A stretch of 64,000 nucleotides of DNA from JAEULH01 sp963789785 (GTDB lineage: Bacteria > Pseudomonadota > Alphaproteobacteria > Rhodospirillales > Defluviicoccaceae). Below, in pieces: positions 44,303 to 53,583 of the stretch (positions within the stretch are counted from its first letter, which is position 1; each line of letters starts with the position of its first letter). Location: NCBI GenBank assembly GCA_963789785.1, contig CAWBNC010000006.1:1-64000 (forward strand). The letters are read 5' to 3'. The position numbers and the translations under genes are program-made. The notes under the pieces were generated by a model. It saw nothing but the letters and a program-made list of their open reading frames with translations, was not told the origin of the DNA and did not search any database.

Positions 44303-47300
44303 TCAGGAGCCGGGAATGCCCACACGGGCCTGCGCTGCGTCCATGCGTGCCAGCAACACCGGATCGACAAGATTGACGGCGCGCACAAGGTCTGCGAGCG
44401 AGCGCATGTCCATCTTGTGCATCACCCGCGCCCGATGATTCTCGACCGTCCGCTGGCTGATCTTCAGGCGCGCGGCGATCTCCTTGTTAGCCAGCCCGGA
44501 TGCGACCATTGCGAGAATCTCCCGCTCGCGCGGGGTCAAGCGCTCCATCCGCTTGAGCACCAGAGCACGTTCCGCTTCGACCTCGGCGGACGCCCGCGAC
44601 TGGCGTAGCGCCCGGTGCACGGCCTCCACGAGCATGCGTTCGTTGACGGGCTTTTGCAAAAAGTCGACAGCCCCATCGCGCATGGCCTGAACAGCGAGGC
44701 CCACTTCGCCGCGCCCGGAAACGATTATGGCTGGAATTTCAATGGCCTCGCTCTTCAATCGCTGCTGAAGCTGCAGCCCGTTCATCCCGGGAAGGCCGAT
44801 GTCGATTAGGATGCAGCCGCTGCGCTCGCGCTTGTGCTTGGCCAAAAATTCTGCAGCGGTCGCGTAGGTACGGGCGTGAAAGCCTCTGCTCTCGAGAACC
44901 TGCGCCAAAGCCTCACGCAGCCGCTCTTCATCTTCGACGATGAAGACGTTCGCCCTTCCGTCGTCCGTTGCCTCTTGACCCTCCGCCGCGGCGGCCGCCG
45001 GCAAAGCCGTCCCATCCATCGCCATCGCGGGCGTACCGCCGTCGTTTCCGGCCGCAATGAGGGCACGAACGCGGGTGAGAAGATCATCCGCCTTTACCGG
45101 TTTTTGAAGCCACTCAAGGCCATCGCTGGTGTGACGCTCGAGCTTCTCGCGCGATCCCTCGCCGGTGAGAATGAGCCCGGCGGCGTGCCCGTTTCGGCCG
45201 CGAATCCGCTCTGCCGCATCGATGCCGCTGAGCACCCCGGGCAGGTTATGATCGGCAATGACAAGCGCCGGCGCTTCGTTACCGGTCTCGACCAGATGAA
45301 CCGCCTCCTCGCCGGTCGCGGCGGCTCTGACCGTGTAGCCGTTGCCGACAAGCAGCATCACCAGCGACTCGCGCACAGCCGGATCGTCTTCGATGAGAAC
45401 GATCATGGGCGGCCGCTGCGCCACGACCGCAGCCTGCTGCGGCGGCGCCGGCGAAATAGCCGTTGTGCCTGAACCGACAGGCACCTCGACGAAGAACATC
45501 GAACCTCTGCCTTGCGTCGATTTCACGCCAACGCGGTGGTCGAGAATGTCCGCGAGGCTGCGGACCAGCGCGAGACCCAGCCCAAGCCCGCGCTCGCGCA
45601 CGGCGCCGGCGGTTCGACCGCGGTAGAATTGCTCGAAGATGAGATCCTGTTCAGACTCCTCGATACCGGGGCCCGTGTCCCAGACCTCGATGCGGATTAT
45701 CGCGCCGCGACGACGGCAGCCGACGAGGATCTTGCCGCTCTCGGTGTACTTTACAGCGTTGGCGACGAAGTTCTCGACCAGGCGCTCCAGCAGCCGCTGG
45801 TCGCTGCGGACGATCTCGCTGCAAGCGCATGCCTTGAGAGTGAGCCTCTTGCCGGCGGCCGTCGACGCCAGCTCGCTGCGCATCCGATCGAGCAGAACCT
45901 GGACCGGGAAATTACTTATCCTCGGGTCCAGGCGACCCTTCTCCAGTCCATCGACATCGAGAAGTGCGTTTAACGTATCGGTCATAACGTCAATGGCGAT
46001 GCCCATCTGGCCCGCAATCCGTCCGTTGTCCTTGTTCTTTATCCGCTCGACAAGAATGCTTTGCAGCAGCGACAAGGTTTGCAGAGGCTGGCGCAGGTCG
46101 TGACTGGTCGCCGCCAGGAAGCGAGACTTGAGGGCATTCGCCTGTTCGGCCGAGTCCCTCGCGCGACGCAGTTCCTCTTCGGTCCGGCGTTGCTCGGTGA
46201 TGTCCTGGATCATGATACTGACGGCCTCGACCGACCCGTCGATGTTCTTCAGCGGGTAGAAACTGTCGAGCCAGATGGTCTCGACGCCGGGTCGGCCGGC
46301 CGTTATTCCCCGAACCTCTACGCTCCGGATCGCGACTCCCGTTTCGAAGACCTGGCGCAGGTGAGGCACCAGAGCCGGCGCGATATTGGGCACGATGTCA
46401 AAAATTGTGCGACCCCTGTGAGCGGCGACCGGCGCGCCATTGATCTTGGCAACGGTCTCGTTCACCCGCAGATAATTGAAGTCCCTGTCGAGCAGGGTCA
46501 GACCGACGGGCGCGTTCTGATAAATGGTCTGCAGCTCTCGGTAACTCGACTCGACCGCCTCCTTTGCCTCGACCAGCGCCCTGTCGGCTTCCTCACGGAC
46601 CCGCACCTCGATTTCAAGTAAAGCATTGGCCTCGGCAAGCTCGCGCGTGCGCGCCGCAACACGCTGCTCAAGCTGCGCCTGCTGTTCGAGGAGCTTGCGC
46701 CGCGCCGCGCGCCAGTCATCCACAACGATGGCGAACAGCAGACTCGCGGCCGCCGTTGCAATCATGAAGAACTGGAGATCGAGCGGCCGTGTCATGAGCT
46801 CGATGGCCTGAAGCATGGCCAGCGAGCCGAGGGTCACGACCAGCGCCGTAGCCGAGCTCCCGCGCGGACCCATGGCGTAGCCGGCGTACAGGGCCGGCAG
46901 GAAAAGGACGAAGAGCCACGTGTAACCGGTACCGAGGGCGCCGGCAACGGCGACCGCCAGCGCCAGAACCGTTGCCGCAAGAACACCGAGAAGGGCGCGA
47001 ACCTTGACCGGATCCAACGCCGCCCGTACCGGCCCAGCGGCGCCGCCGGCCCAACGCCGGACCGGATCGAGCGCGAAGACGGCAACGGGCGTAACGATGG
47101 TGAGAGCAGCCAGATCGCCGATCCACCACGACAGGATCGATCCGCTCAGGTCGCTCCACGGCCCGTTGTCGACCAGGCTCAGGAGCATCGAGCCGGGAAC
47201 GGCCACCGCGGTGGCGGCGCAACATGCAGCGGCAAGGAATATGCAGGCGTTACGGGCGGAATGAAACGGAACCGCGCCGGCATGATGGCGAACCGCCGCC

Positions 47301-47665
47301 GCCGCGCCCCCGTACCCGACGCAGACAATAACCATCATCCCGAACCAATAGGCGGGACGATCGGGCAGGATGAGCGCCATGATAAGGAGCTGAGGCACCG
47401 CGACCGCGAGGAGGTGACGGTTACCGAAGACCAGCAGGAGGCCGAAGGAGATCCCGGCCGGCGGCCACCATATGCTGATGCGCGGGGCGACCTCGAACGG
47501 GATCGCGAGCCGCCAGGCGCCGAGCCACAACAGCCAGTAGCCGACGACGACAACGGCGTGGCGGACGAACAGCGAGCCACGTCGGCCTTCCGTCACCGCC
47601 GCGTCTCGCCGTGGCTGTCCATCGACTTCGCCAGCGTTGCCATATGCCAGGGACTGTAGGAGCAT
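44303..47665 (-). CDS. hybrid MASE1-PAS histidine kinase with two receivers and a LuxR-type output domain
   Basis: About 1,120 residues. Residues 25-320 are a MASE1 integral-membrane sensor with about eight helices; a coiled coil and PAS domain (about 370-510, LQTIYQNAPVGLTLLDRD) follow. The kinase core has SHDLRQPLQTL (phospho-His, H box) and NAVKYTESG with DTGPGIEESEQDLIF (ATPase N and G boxes). Receiver 1 (about 740-860) has IADHNLPG. Receiver 2 (about 895-1010) has LIDIGLPGMNG and LQKPVN. A FixJ/NarL-type helix-turn-helix (LTPREREILAMVASGLANKEIAARL) ends the chain. ATG 47665 is preferred to TTG 47689. A complete phosphorelay with DNA-binding output in one membrane protein is unusual. Confidence 0.9.
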   Translation of the reverse strand: MLLQSLAYGNAGEVDGQPRRDAAVTEGRRGSLFVRHAVVVVGYWLLWLGAWRLAIPFEVAPRISIWWPPAGISFGLLLVFGNRHLLAVAVPQLLIMALILPDRPAYWFGMMVIVCVGYGGAAAAVRHHAGAVPFHSARNACIFLAAACCAATAVAVPGSMLLSLVDNGPWSDLSGSILSWWIGDLAALTIVTPVAVFALDPVRRWAGGAAGPVRAALDPVKVRALLGVLAATVLALAVAVAGALGTGYTWLFVLFLPALYAGYAMGPRGSSATALVVTLGSLAMLQAIELMTRPLDLQFFMIATAAASLLFAIVVDDWRAARRKLLEQQAQLEQRVAARTRELAEANALLEIEVRVREEADRALVEAKEAVESSYRELQTIYQNAPVGLTLLDRDFNYLRVNETVAKINGAPVAAHRGRTIFDIVPNIAPALVPHLRQVFETGVAIRSVEVRGITAGRPGVETIWLDSFYPLKNIDGSVEAVSIMIQDITEQRRTEEELRRARDSAEQANALKSRFLAATSHDLRQPLQTLSLLQSILVERIKNKDNGRIAGQMGIAIDVMTDTLNALLDVDGLEKGRLDPRISNFPVQVLLDRMRSELASTAAGKRLTLKACACSEIVRSDQRLLERLVENFVANAVKYTESGKILVGCRRRGAIIRIEVWDTGPGIEESEQDLIFEQFYRGRTAGAVRERGLGLGLALVRSLADILDHRVGVKSTQGRGSMFFVEVPVGSGTTAISPAPPQQAAVVAQRPPMIVLIEDDPAVRESLVMLLVGNGYTVRAAATGEEAVHLVETGNEAPALVIADHNLPGVLSGIDAAERIRGRNGHAAGLILTGEGSREKLERHTSDGLEWLQKPVKADDLLTRVRALIAAGNDGGTPAMAMDGTALPAAAAAEGQEATDDGRANVFIVEDEERLREALAQVLESRGFHARTYATAAEFLAKHKRERSGCILIDIGLPGMNGLQLQQRLKSEAIEIPAIIVSGRGEVGLAVQAMRDGAVDFLQKPVNERMLVEAVHRALRQSRASAEVEAERALVLKRMERLTPREREILAMVASGLANKEIAARLKISQRTVENHRARVMHKMDMRSLADLVRAVNLVDPVLLARMDAAQARVGIPGS

Positions 47666-47760
47666 GGACCGACTTCGTCCACCCCGCAACGGAGCCTTGC
47701 CGCAAGCCTCGCTCCGGTTGCGCGGCCGTATCCGTGCCGGGTTCGCAACTGGAGGAGCCA

Positions 47761-48462
47761 GTGGATAGCATACTGTTTTTGCGGCGTCAGGCGGCGTTAG
47801 CGCTGATCCTTATCCTCGGCGTCACTCTGCCGCCAGCGACCTCAGGCGCTGCGGCCGACGGTGCAGAAGACCTGGCGCGCTTGTTGGCCGGCGCAAACGC
47901 CACTCTCACCGCGTTCTTGGGCGAAGGCGAACCCGCCGACACGGTACGAAACGCGCTGCGTCAGGCGCATGGCCTGCTGATCTTCACTAACGAGGGCATC
48001 GACGAGGACGCGGACGGGGGGATCGGCGGCTGGCGAGGCCTTCTCTTCGGTCGCGACACCGGTGGATCGTGGACCGGCCCGGCCGTCTACACTGTTATTT
48101 CCGGCACGTTCGGCCGTTCGCCGACCGATCAGGTGAGTCAGGCGATGTTCATCGCGCTGACGGATGTCGAGCGCCTCATTGCCCAGCGCATCCGGCTCGG
48201 CGGCTCGGGCATCTCGGTTGCCAGGCTCGCTCCCGGGCCGCTGCCGGCTGCGGATCTTGCCGCGGTCACCAACGCGGCCAAAGCCAATGAGGATCCGCCG
48301 CAAGCATTTGAGGGCACGGTGCTGGCGCCGGACCAGTACGCGACCAATACGCTTTATGGCGAGTCGATCACCATCCGCGAGGCCGTCGCGTCTACGGCGG
48401 ATATCGGCGACGATGTCGTTAACCTTCGCCTCCGCCTCGACGCCGAGACGACAGCGCCCTGA
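47761..48462 (+). CDS. SYLF/Ysc84-like secreted protein
   Basis: A 233-residue precursor with a signal peptide (about 1-30, RRQAALALILILGVTLPPAT). The mature part resembles the lipid-binding SYLF domain: ALRQAHGLLIFTNEGID, then GGWRGLLFGRDTGGSWTGPAVYTVISGTFG. GTG 47761 has GGAGGAG five to eight bases upstream. Divergent from the hybrid kinase with only 95 bases between starts. Confidence 0.8.
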   Translation: MDSILFLRRQAALALILILGVTLPPATSGAAADGAEDLARLLAGANATLTAFLGEGEPADTVRNALRQAHGLLIFTNEGIDEDADGGIGGWRGLLFGRDTGGSWTGPAVYTVISGTFGRSPTDQVSQAMFIALTDVERLIAQRIRLGGSGISVARLAPGPLPAADLAAVTNAAKANEDPPQAFEGTVLAPDQYATNTLYGESITIREAVASTADIGDDVVNLRLRLDAETTAP

Positions 48463-48588
48463 CACGAGAATGATCCTTTATCGCCCGTGCGCGCGTATGG
48501 ATATCGCTGAGCTGCGTCTGCCCTTGCGGACAGTGTCCGGACGGGCCACCTCGCCGATCGTTGGGATACAAACAAAGGGAGGACGACA

Positions 48589-49404
48589 ATGTTCGATGCA
48601 CGGGATCTTCTGGGCCGGATTATGCAGTCGGGGATGACGACGGACAAAACGAACGACCGTCTCGGTCATGCGATGGGATCCGACGGCCTTGCCGCCGGCG
48701 ACGGTTCGATCGCGCAGATTTTCAAGGATCTGATGGCGCAAAGCCGGGGCGGCCTGGGCAACGTCACCGGTACGGCGGAAAAATGGCTTGGCACGGCTGG
48801 CCGGCAGGTGCAAAGCGGCAACCCTTTGGCCATCGGCGGGCTGGCAGCGCTTGCCGGCTCGGTTCTCGGCGGCGGCCGGGGCGCAATGAGGGGCGCGGTC
48901 GGCGGCGGTGTTCTTGCCGTACTCGGCAGCCTGGCGATGCAGGCACTGAGGTCTCGCGGCCAGAGCGCCGATACGGCGACTTCGGAGGACGCTCCCGCGC
49001 AGGCGCCCATCGGTTTGCGCGAGCCGCAGAGCCCGGCCGAAGAGGCTCAGCTTCAGGACACGGCCAGGCTGGCGGTGAAGGCGATGATCAACGCCGCGAA
49101 GGCCGACGGCGAGATCGACGGCGCCGAGATCAGCCGGATTCTCGGTAAGCTGAAAGAGGACGGCGAAGACGAGGAAGCCCAGGCCTTCGTCATCGAAGAG
49201 ATGCAAAAACCGCTTGATCTCGACGCGCTGGTCCGCGAGGTGCCGAACCGCGAGGTCGCGGTCCAGGTCTACGGCGCCTCGCTCCTGGCCATCACCGTCG
49301 ACACCGACGCCGAGCGCGACTACCTCAAGCGGCTGGCCGAGCGCCTCGCTCTCGACGACGCCACGGTTCTAAAGGTGCACGAGACGCTCGGCGTCGGCGC
49401 CTGA
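48589..49404 (+). CDS. TerB-like DUF533 (YebE-type) protein
   Basis: A 271-residue protein. The N-terminal 120 residues contain a Gly/Ala-rich hydrophobic stretch (LAIGGLAALAGSVLGGG through GAVGGGVLAVLGSLAM), likely membrane-associated. Residues 145-270 form an all-helical TerB-like domain (AVKAMINAAKADGEIDGAEISRI, then YLKRLAERLALDDATV) as in YebE/DUF533. ATG 48589 follows GGGAGGACGACA. Envelope-stress role is known only loosely for the family. Confidence 0.87.
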   Translation: MFDARDLLGRIMQSGMTTDKTNDRLGHAMGSDGLAAGDGSIAQIFKDLMAQSRGGLGNVTGTAEKWLGTAGRQVQSGNPLAIGGLAALAGSVLGGGRGAMRGAVGGGVLAVLGSLAMQALRSRGQSADTATSEDAPAQAPIGLREPQSPAEEAQLQDTARLAVKAMINAAKADGEIDGAEISRILGKLKEDGEDEEAQAFVIEEMQKPLDLDALVREVPNREVAVQVYGASLLAITVDTDAERDYLKRLAERLALDDATVLKVHETLGVGA

Positions 49405-49464
49405 ACCAAGTGCCGGATGTCTTATTCATGCGGAGCGGCGCGGCGTGCGAGTCTGGGAGGACCG

Positions 49465-50453
49465 ATGATCGAGAAACGGAAGCTTGGGAAAAACGGCCTG
49501 TCTGTATCGGCCATCGGCCTCGGCTGCATGGGCATGTCGGAGTTCTACGGCGTCGGCGATGACGTGGAGTCGACGGCGACCATCCATCGGGCGCTGGAAC
49601 TCGGCGTCACCTTCCTCGACACCGCCGACATGTATGGCGTCGGCCGCAACGAGGAGCTGGTCGGCCGCGCCATCGCCGGGCGGCGCGACCACGTCTTCCT
49701 GGCGACGAAGTTCGGCAATGTCCGCGGCGCCGACGGAAGCTTCGGTGGCGTGAACGGCAAGCCAGCATACGTCCGCCGGGCCTGCGAGGCGAGCCTGCGA
49801 CGGCTCGGCGTCGACAGCATCGATCTCTACTACCAACACCGCGTCGACCCGGAAACGCCGATCGAGGAGACGGTCGGCGCCATGGCCGATCTCGTGCGCG
49901 AGGGGAAGGTCCGCTCCCTCGGCCTCTCCGAGGCAGCGCCGCAAACGATCCGGCGCGCGCACGCAGTTCATCCGATCACAGCGTTGCAGACCGAGTACTC
50001 GCTGTGGAGCCGCGATGTCGAGGCCGAGATCCTGCCTGTCTGCCGCGAGCTCGGCATCGGCTTCGTGCCGTACTCGCCGCTGGGCCGGGGCTTCCTCACC
50101 GGGCAGATCAGGCGGCCCGAGGATCTGGCCGAGGACGACTTCCGCCGCCGCTCCCCCGGTTCCAGGGCGAGAACTTCCAGCGCAACCTCGATCTCGTCAC
50201 CAGCATCCAGAAGCTGGCGCACTCGAAGGGCTGCACGCCGGCCCAGCTCGCGCTCGCCTGGGTGCTCGCCCAGGGCGACGACATCGTGCCCATTCCGGGC
50301 ACCAGGCGCGTGCGCAACCTGGAGGACAATGCCGGCGCATTGTCGGTGTCGCTGACAAAGGACGAGCTCACTGCCATCGACGAGCTGATGCCGCACGGCG
50401 CCGCTGCCGGTGCACGTTACGAGCCGGTGGGCATGTCGCGGCTGAACCTCTGA
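49465..50453 (+). CDS. aldo/keto reductase, one frameshift
   Basis: About 330 residues when repaired. LGKNGLSVSAIGLGCMGMSEFYG, then FLDTADMYGVGRNEELVG (Asp and Tyr of the tetrad), TKFGN, IDLYYQHRVDP (His) and the NADPH-binding end IPIPGTRRVRNLEDN mark the AKR13/YakC type. Near 50157 one C seems missing from a CCCCC run, since the span is one base short of a multiple of three. ATG 49465 follows GGGAGG. Confidence 0.9.
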
Positions 50454-50524
50454 GCGCCACCGCCCGCGCTTGCGGAGCGCCATAGTCCCGGCGACGCGCG
50501 CGCGGACGAAAAAGCTCGATACAA

Positions 50525-50545
50525 AGATGTGCCGTTAATACTTCT
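50525..50545. promoter_or_regulatory. NsrR-type operator upstream of nsrR
   Basis: AGATGTG-CCGTTAA-TACTTCT, a 7-7-7 imperfect dyad with the GATG...CATC-like spacing (19 bases) of the known NsrR box, one mismatch per arm. It lies 37 bases before nsrR, consistent with autoregulation, and shares geometry with the perfect site at 53486. Confidence 0.65.
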
Positions 50546-50582
50546 ATTACCGAGCGCCGGTGGCTCGATTACGGGATCGCGA

Positions 50583-51026
50583 ATGCGTCTGACGGCCTAC
50601 ACGGACTTCGCATTGCGGGTGTTGATGTACCTTGGCCTGCGCGGTGACGGCATCGCCACCATCCAGGAGATCGCCGAGCAGTACGGAATCTCCAAAAATC
50701 ACCTGATGAAACTGGCCCATGAACTGGGCCGGTTGGGCTACATCGAGACCATCCGCGGAAAGAACGGCGGGCTCCGGCTCGGCCGGCGCCCCGAGGACAT
50801 TACGGTCGGCGCCATCGTTCGCGACCTGGAGCCGGACATGGCGCTCGTCGAGTGTTTCCAGAGCGCCGGCGTCCACTGCCGGATCGCGAAGGGGTGCCTT
50901 CTGAAGAGCGTGCTCACGGAAGCGCTGGACGACTTTCTTGAGACCCTGGATCGATACACCCTCGCCGACCTGCTGGCTCCGGCGGAGGACTTGTCCGCGG
51001 CATTTCCCAGGCGCGTCGGAGCATGA
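50583..51026 (+). CDS. nsrR: nitric-oxide-sensing repressor NsrR (Rrf2 family)
   Basis: A 147-residue Rrf2 regulator: MRLTAYTDFALRVLMYLGLR, recognition helix in IAEQYGISKNHLMKLAHELGRLGYI, wing IRGKNGGLRLGR, and three cysteines in VECFQSAGVHCRIAKGCLLK for the FeS cluster that reacts with NO. It is convergent with the nitric oxide reductase gene 69 bases away. A related dyad sits upstream of each gene. Confidence 0.92.
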   Translation: MRLTAYTDFALRVLMYLGLRGDGIATIQEIAEQYGISKNHLMKLAHELGRLGYIETIRGKNGGLRLGRRPEDITVGAIVRDLEPDMALVECFQSAGVHCRIAKGCLLKSVLTEALDDFLETLDRYTLADLLAPAEDLSAAFPRRVGA

Positions 51027-51095
51027 ACTGATCGACCGCAACAGCGGATAAGGGGGCGATGCGCGCCTGGACTGCGCACCGCCCGGATCCGTTGC

Positions 51096-53384
51096 CTATT
51101 CCGCGGCCATCGGCGATTCACCCTCCCGGCCCTTGGTCATCGGAACGCGGCCAAGGCTGCCGAGCCACAGCTTGAAGACGAACAGGGCAATCATCAGCGC
51201 GCCCAGCCCGAAGACGATATCGCCCGGCACCCGCATCCAGACCAGGGTGCGGACCAGCGGCGAGTGCACCACCTCGACCGAGCGCGCGTACCAGAGCCCT
51301 TCCGAGACAGCCGCCCAGCCCTGGATGGCCCCGATCGGCAGCAGGGACAGGAACAGCATCATCGTCAGGCCGATGTTCAGGCCCCAGAAGCCCCACTTCA
51401 GCAGCCTGTCGTCCCAGGCTGCGCGCACCGTGAGCCCGCGCAGGCAGAACAGCATCAAGCCGATGCCAAGCATGCCGTAGACGCCGAACAGCGCTGCGTG
51501 GGCGTGTACCGCCGTCGTGTTCAGGCCCTGGATATAATAGAGCGAGATCGGCGGGTTGATCAGGAAGCCGAAGACGCCGGCGCCGAGCATGTTCCAGAAG
51601 GCGACCGCGACGAAGAAGAGGATCGGCCAGCGGTAGGAGGAGATCCACTTGGTCGACTTGGTCACGCGGTAATTGCGGTAGCCCTCGAGCCCGAGCAGCA
51701 CCAGCGGCACCACCTCCAGCGCCGAGACCACCGCGCCCCAAGCCATCACCGACGGCGGCGTGCCCGCCCAGTAGAGATGATGCAGAGTGCCCATGATGCC
51801 GCCGGACAGGAAAATGATCGTCGAGACCAGCACCGCCGCCGACGCGATCTTCGCCCGGACGAGGCCCAGCTTCATGAACAGGAGCGCGATGACGGCGGTG
51901 GCGAAGACCTCGAAGAACCCCTCAACCCACAGGTGGACAACCCACCAGCGCCAGTACTCGATCATCGACAGAGCCGTATGCTGGCCCCAGGTCAGACCCG
52001 CGGCGTAGAACAGTGCAATGGCAACGGTCGAGACGAAGAGGGCGGCGATTAGCGGCTGGCTGTCGCTGGGCTTGCGCAGAACCGGCCACAGCGACCGACC
52101 GACCAGGAGCAGCCACAAAAGCAGGCCGACGAACAGCAGGATCTGCCAGAACCGGCCGAGATCGACATACTCATAGCCTTGGTGGCCGAACCAGAAATTC
52201 GCATCGAGGCCGAGCTTCTGCTCGACTCCGAACCATTCGCCGGCCAGCGAACCCACTACCACGATCAGCAGCGCCCCGAACAACACGTTGACGCCAAGCG
52301 TTTGCCGCGGCGGCTCGTATCCCGAGACCGCCGGCGCGATGTAGAGCCCGGTGGCGAGCCACGCCGTCGCGATCCAGAAGATCGCGATCTGGGTGTGCCA
52401 CGTCCGGGTGACAGCGTACGGCAGCCAGTCGGCGAGCGGAAAGCCGTAGAAGTGCTGGCCCTCGATGGTGTAATGCGCGGTTAGGGTGCCGAGCCCGATC
52501 TGGACCAGGAACAGCAGCATCACCACGCCGAAATACTTGCGGGTCGCCAGCATCGAGCTGGTCGGGCGCAGCGTCTCCAGCGGATCGCTGACCGGCGGCG
52601 GCGGCGCCGCTTCCTCTTCGAGCTGCGCCGCCTGATACCAGACGAGGAGACCGATGGCGCCGATCAGGGCGACGAACGAGGCGACCGACCAGACTACGGC
52701 CTCGGTCGTCGGCAGATTGCCGATGAGCGGCTCGTGCGGCCAGTTCATCGTGTAGGTCGCGGCCTCGCCGGGCCTGTTCGTCGCCGTCGCCCATGACGTC
52801 CAGAACAGGAACGTCGTCAGCCACTGCCGCCGCGATGCATCCGGAACCGGATTCTCGGGCAGGGCGTACTTCTCGCGCAAGTCCGCCTGCGCCGGCGCCG
52901 CGCCGAACAGGCCCTCGTAGAACGACTGGTTGTTGCGGATCGCGGCCGTGCGCTCGGCGGACACGGTGAGCACGCCGGTCTCGGGATCGACCCGATCGCT
53001 GCGGATCTCTTCGCTCAGGCGCTCCTTCAGCGCCGCCTGCCGTTCGCGACTTATGTCGGCAAAAGGTAGGCCGTAGTCGCGTTCGGCCCAGCGGTCGAGC
53101 ATAAAGACGAGCTCACGGTGCAGCCAGTCGGCCGACCAGTCCGGCGTCAGATAGGCGCCGTGGCCCCAGATGGAGCCGAGCTGCTGCCCGCCCATCGACT
53201 GCCACACCTGGCGGCCGCGCTGGATATCATCGCGCGTGAACAGCGTCTCGCCGCTTTCGGTCACCACCGCCGAGGGCACCGGCGGCCGGTGCACGTAGAT
53301 CTGCTGGCCGATAAAGCCGAGACCGGCGAACGAGACGACGACGACGATCGTGAGCACGATCCAGAGACGTCGGATATTATGCAC
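51096..53384 (-). CDS. quinol-dependent nitric oxide reductase (qNOR)
   Basis: A 762-residue integral membrane protein, the length of qNOR, reducing NO to N2O with quinol. The N-terminal extension (about 35-230) replaces the NorC subunit (GQQIYVHRPPVPSAVVTESG, GSIWGHGAYLTPDWSADWLHRE). The catalytic NorB-like core has WHTQIAIFWIATAWLATGL, HLWVEGFFEVFATAVIALLF, GGIMGTLHHLYWAGTP and HAHAALFGVYGMLGIGLMLF, supplying heme and non-heme iron histidines. GTG 53384 has GGGAGG ten bases upstream; the longer frame to 53504 reads through the operator and is not coding. Regulation by NsrR is strongly suggested. Confidence 0.94.
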   Translation of the reverse strand: MHNIRRLWIVLTIVVVVSFAGLGFIGQQIYVHRPPVPSAVVTESGETLFTRDDIQRGRQVWQSMGGQQLGSIWGHGAYLTPDWSADWLHRELVFMLDRWAERDYGLPFADISRERQAALKERLSEEIRSDRVDPETGVLTVSAERTAAIRNNQSFYEGLFGAAPAQADLREKYALPENPVPDASRRQWLTTFLFWTSWATATNRPGEAATYTMNWPHEPLIGNLPTTEAVVWSVASFVALIGAIGLLVWYQAAQLEEEAAPPPPVSDPLETLRPTSSMLATRKYFGVVMLLFLVQIGLGTLTAHYTIEGQHFYGFPLADWLPYAVTRTWHTQIAIFWIATAWLATGLYIAPAVSGYEPPRQTLGVNVLFGALLIVVVGSLAGEWFGVEQKLGLDANFWFGHQGYEYVDLGRFWQILLFVGLLLWLLLVGRSLWPVLRKPSDSQPLIAALFVSTVAIALFYAAGLTWGQHTALSMIEYWRWWVVHLWVEGFFEVFATAVIALLFMKLGLVRAKIASAAVLVSTIIFLSGGIMGTLHHLYWAGTPPSVMAWGAVVSALEVVPLVLLGLEGYRNYRVTKSTKWISSYRWPILFFVAVAFWNMLGAGVFGFLINPPISLYYIQGLNTTAVHAHAALFGVYGMLGIGLMLFCLRGLTVRAAWDDRLLKWGFWGLNIGLTMMLFLSLLPIGAIQGWAAVSEGLWYARSVEVVHSPLVRTLVWMRVPGDIVFGLGALMIALFVFKLWLGSLGRVPMTKGREGESPMAAE

Positions 53385-53485
53385 CGCAAAGCCTCCCTGG
53401 GCTGACGGCGACAGCCTTGGCTGTCGCGTTTTGACCGGCTTCGCCGGGTGGCAGCACGATTTGAACCTGCCCCCACCACGGCAAT

Positions 53486-53506
53486 AGATGTATAACGAGT
53501 ACATCT
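53486..53506. promoter_or_regulatory. perfect NsrR-type operator upstream of qNOR
   Basis: AGATGTA-TAACGAG-TACATCT, a perfect 7-bp inverted repeat with a 7-base spacer. The distance from GATG to CATC is 19 bases, the same as in the enterobacterial NsrR box. It lies about 100 bases before GTG 53384. Confidence 0.85.
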
Positions 53507-53583
53507 TTTCACCGCAACGGCAAGATACTTTCGCGCGCGCGTTGCCGGTGGCGTTACCCAGGAGCTTTCTCTTCTCAGCGGAT

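Noticed and set aside
53385..53504. N-terminal extension of the nitric oxide reductase
   Set aside because: The longer frame overlaps the NsrR operator and would disrupt the N-terminal membrane helix that starts right after GTG 53384.
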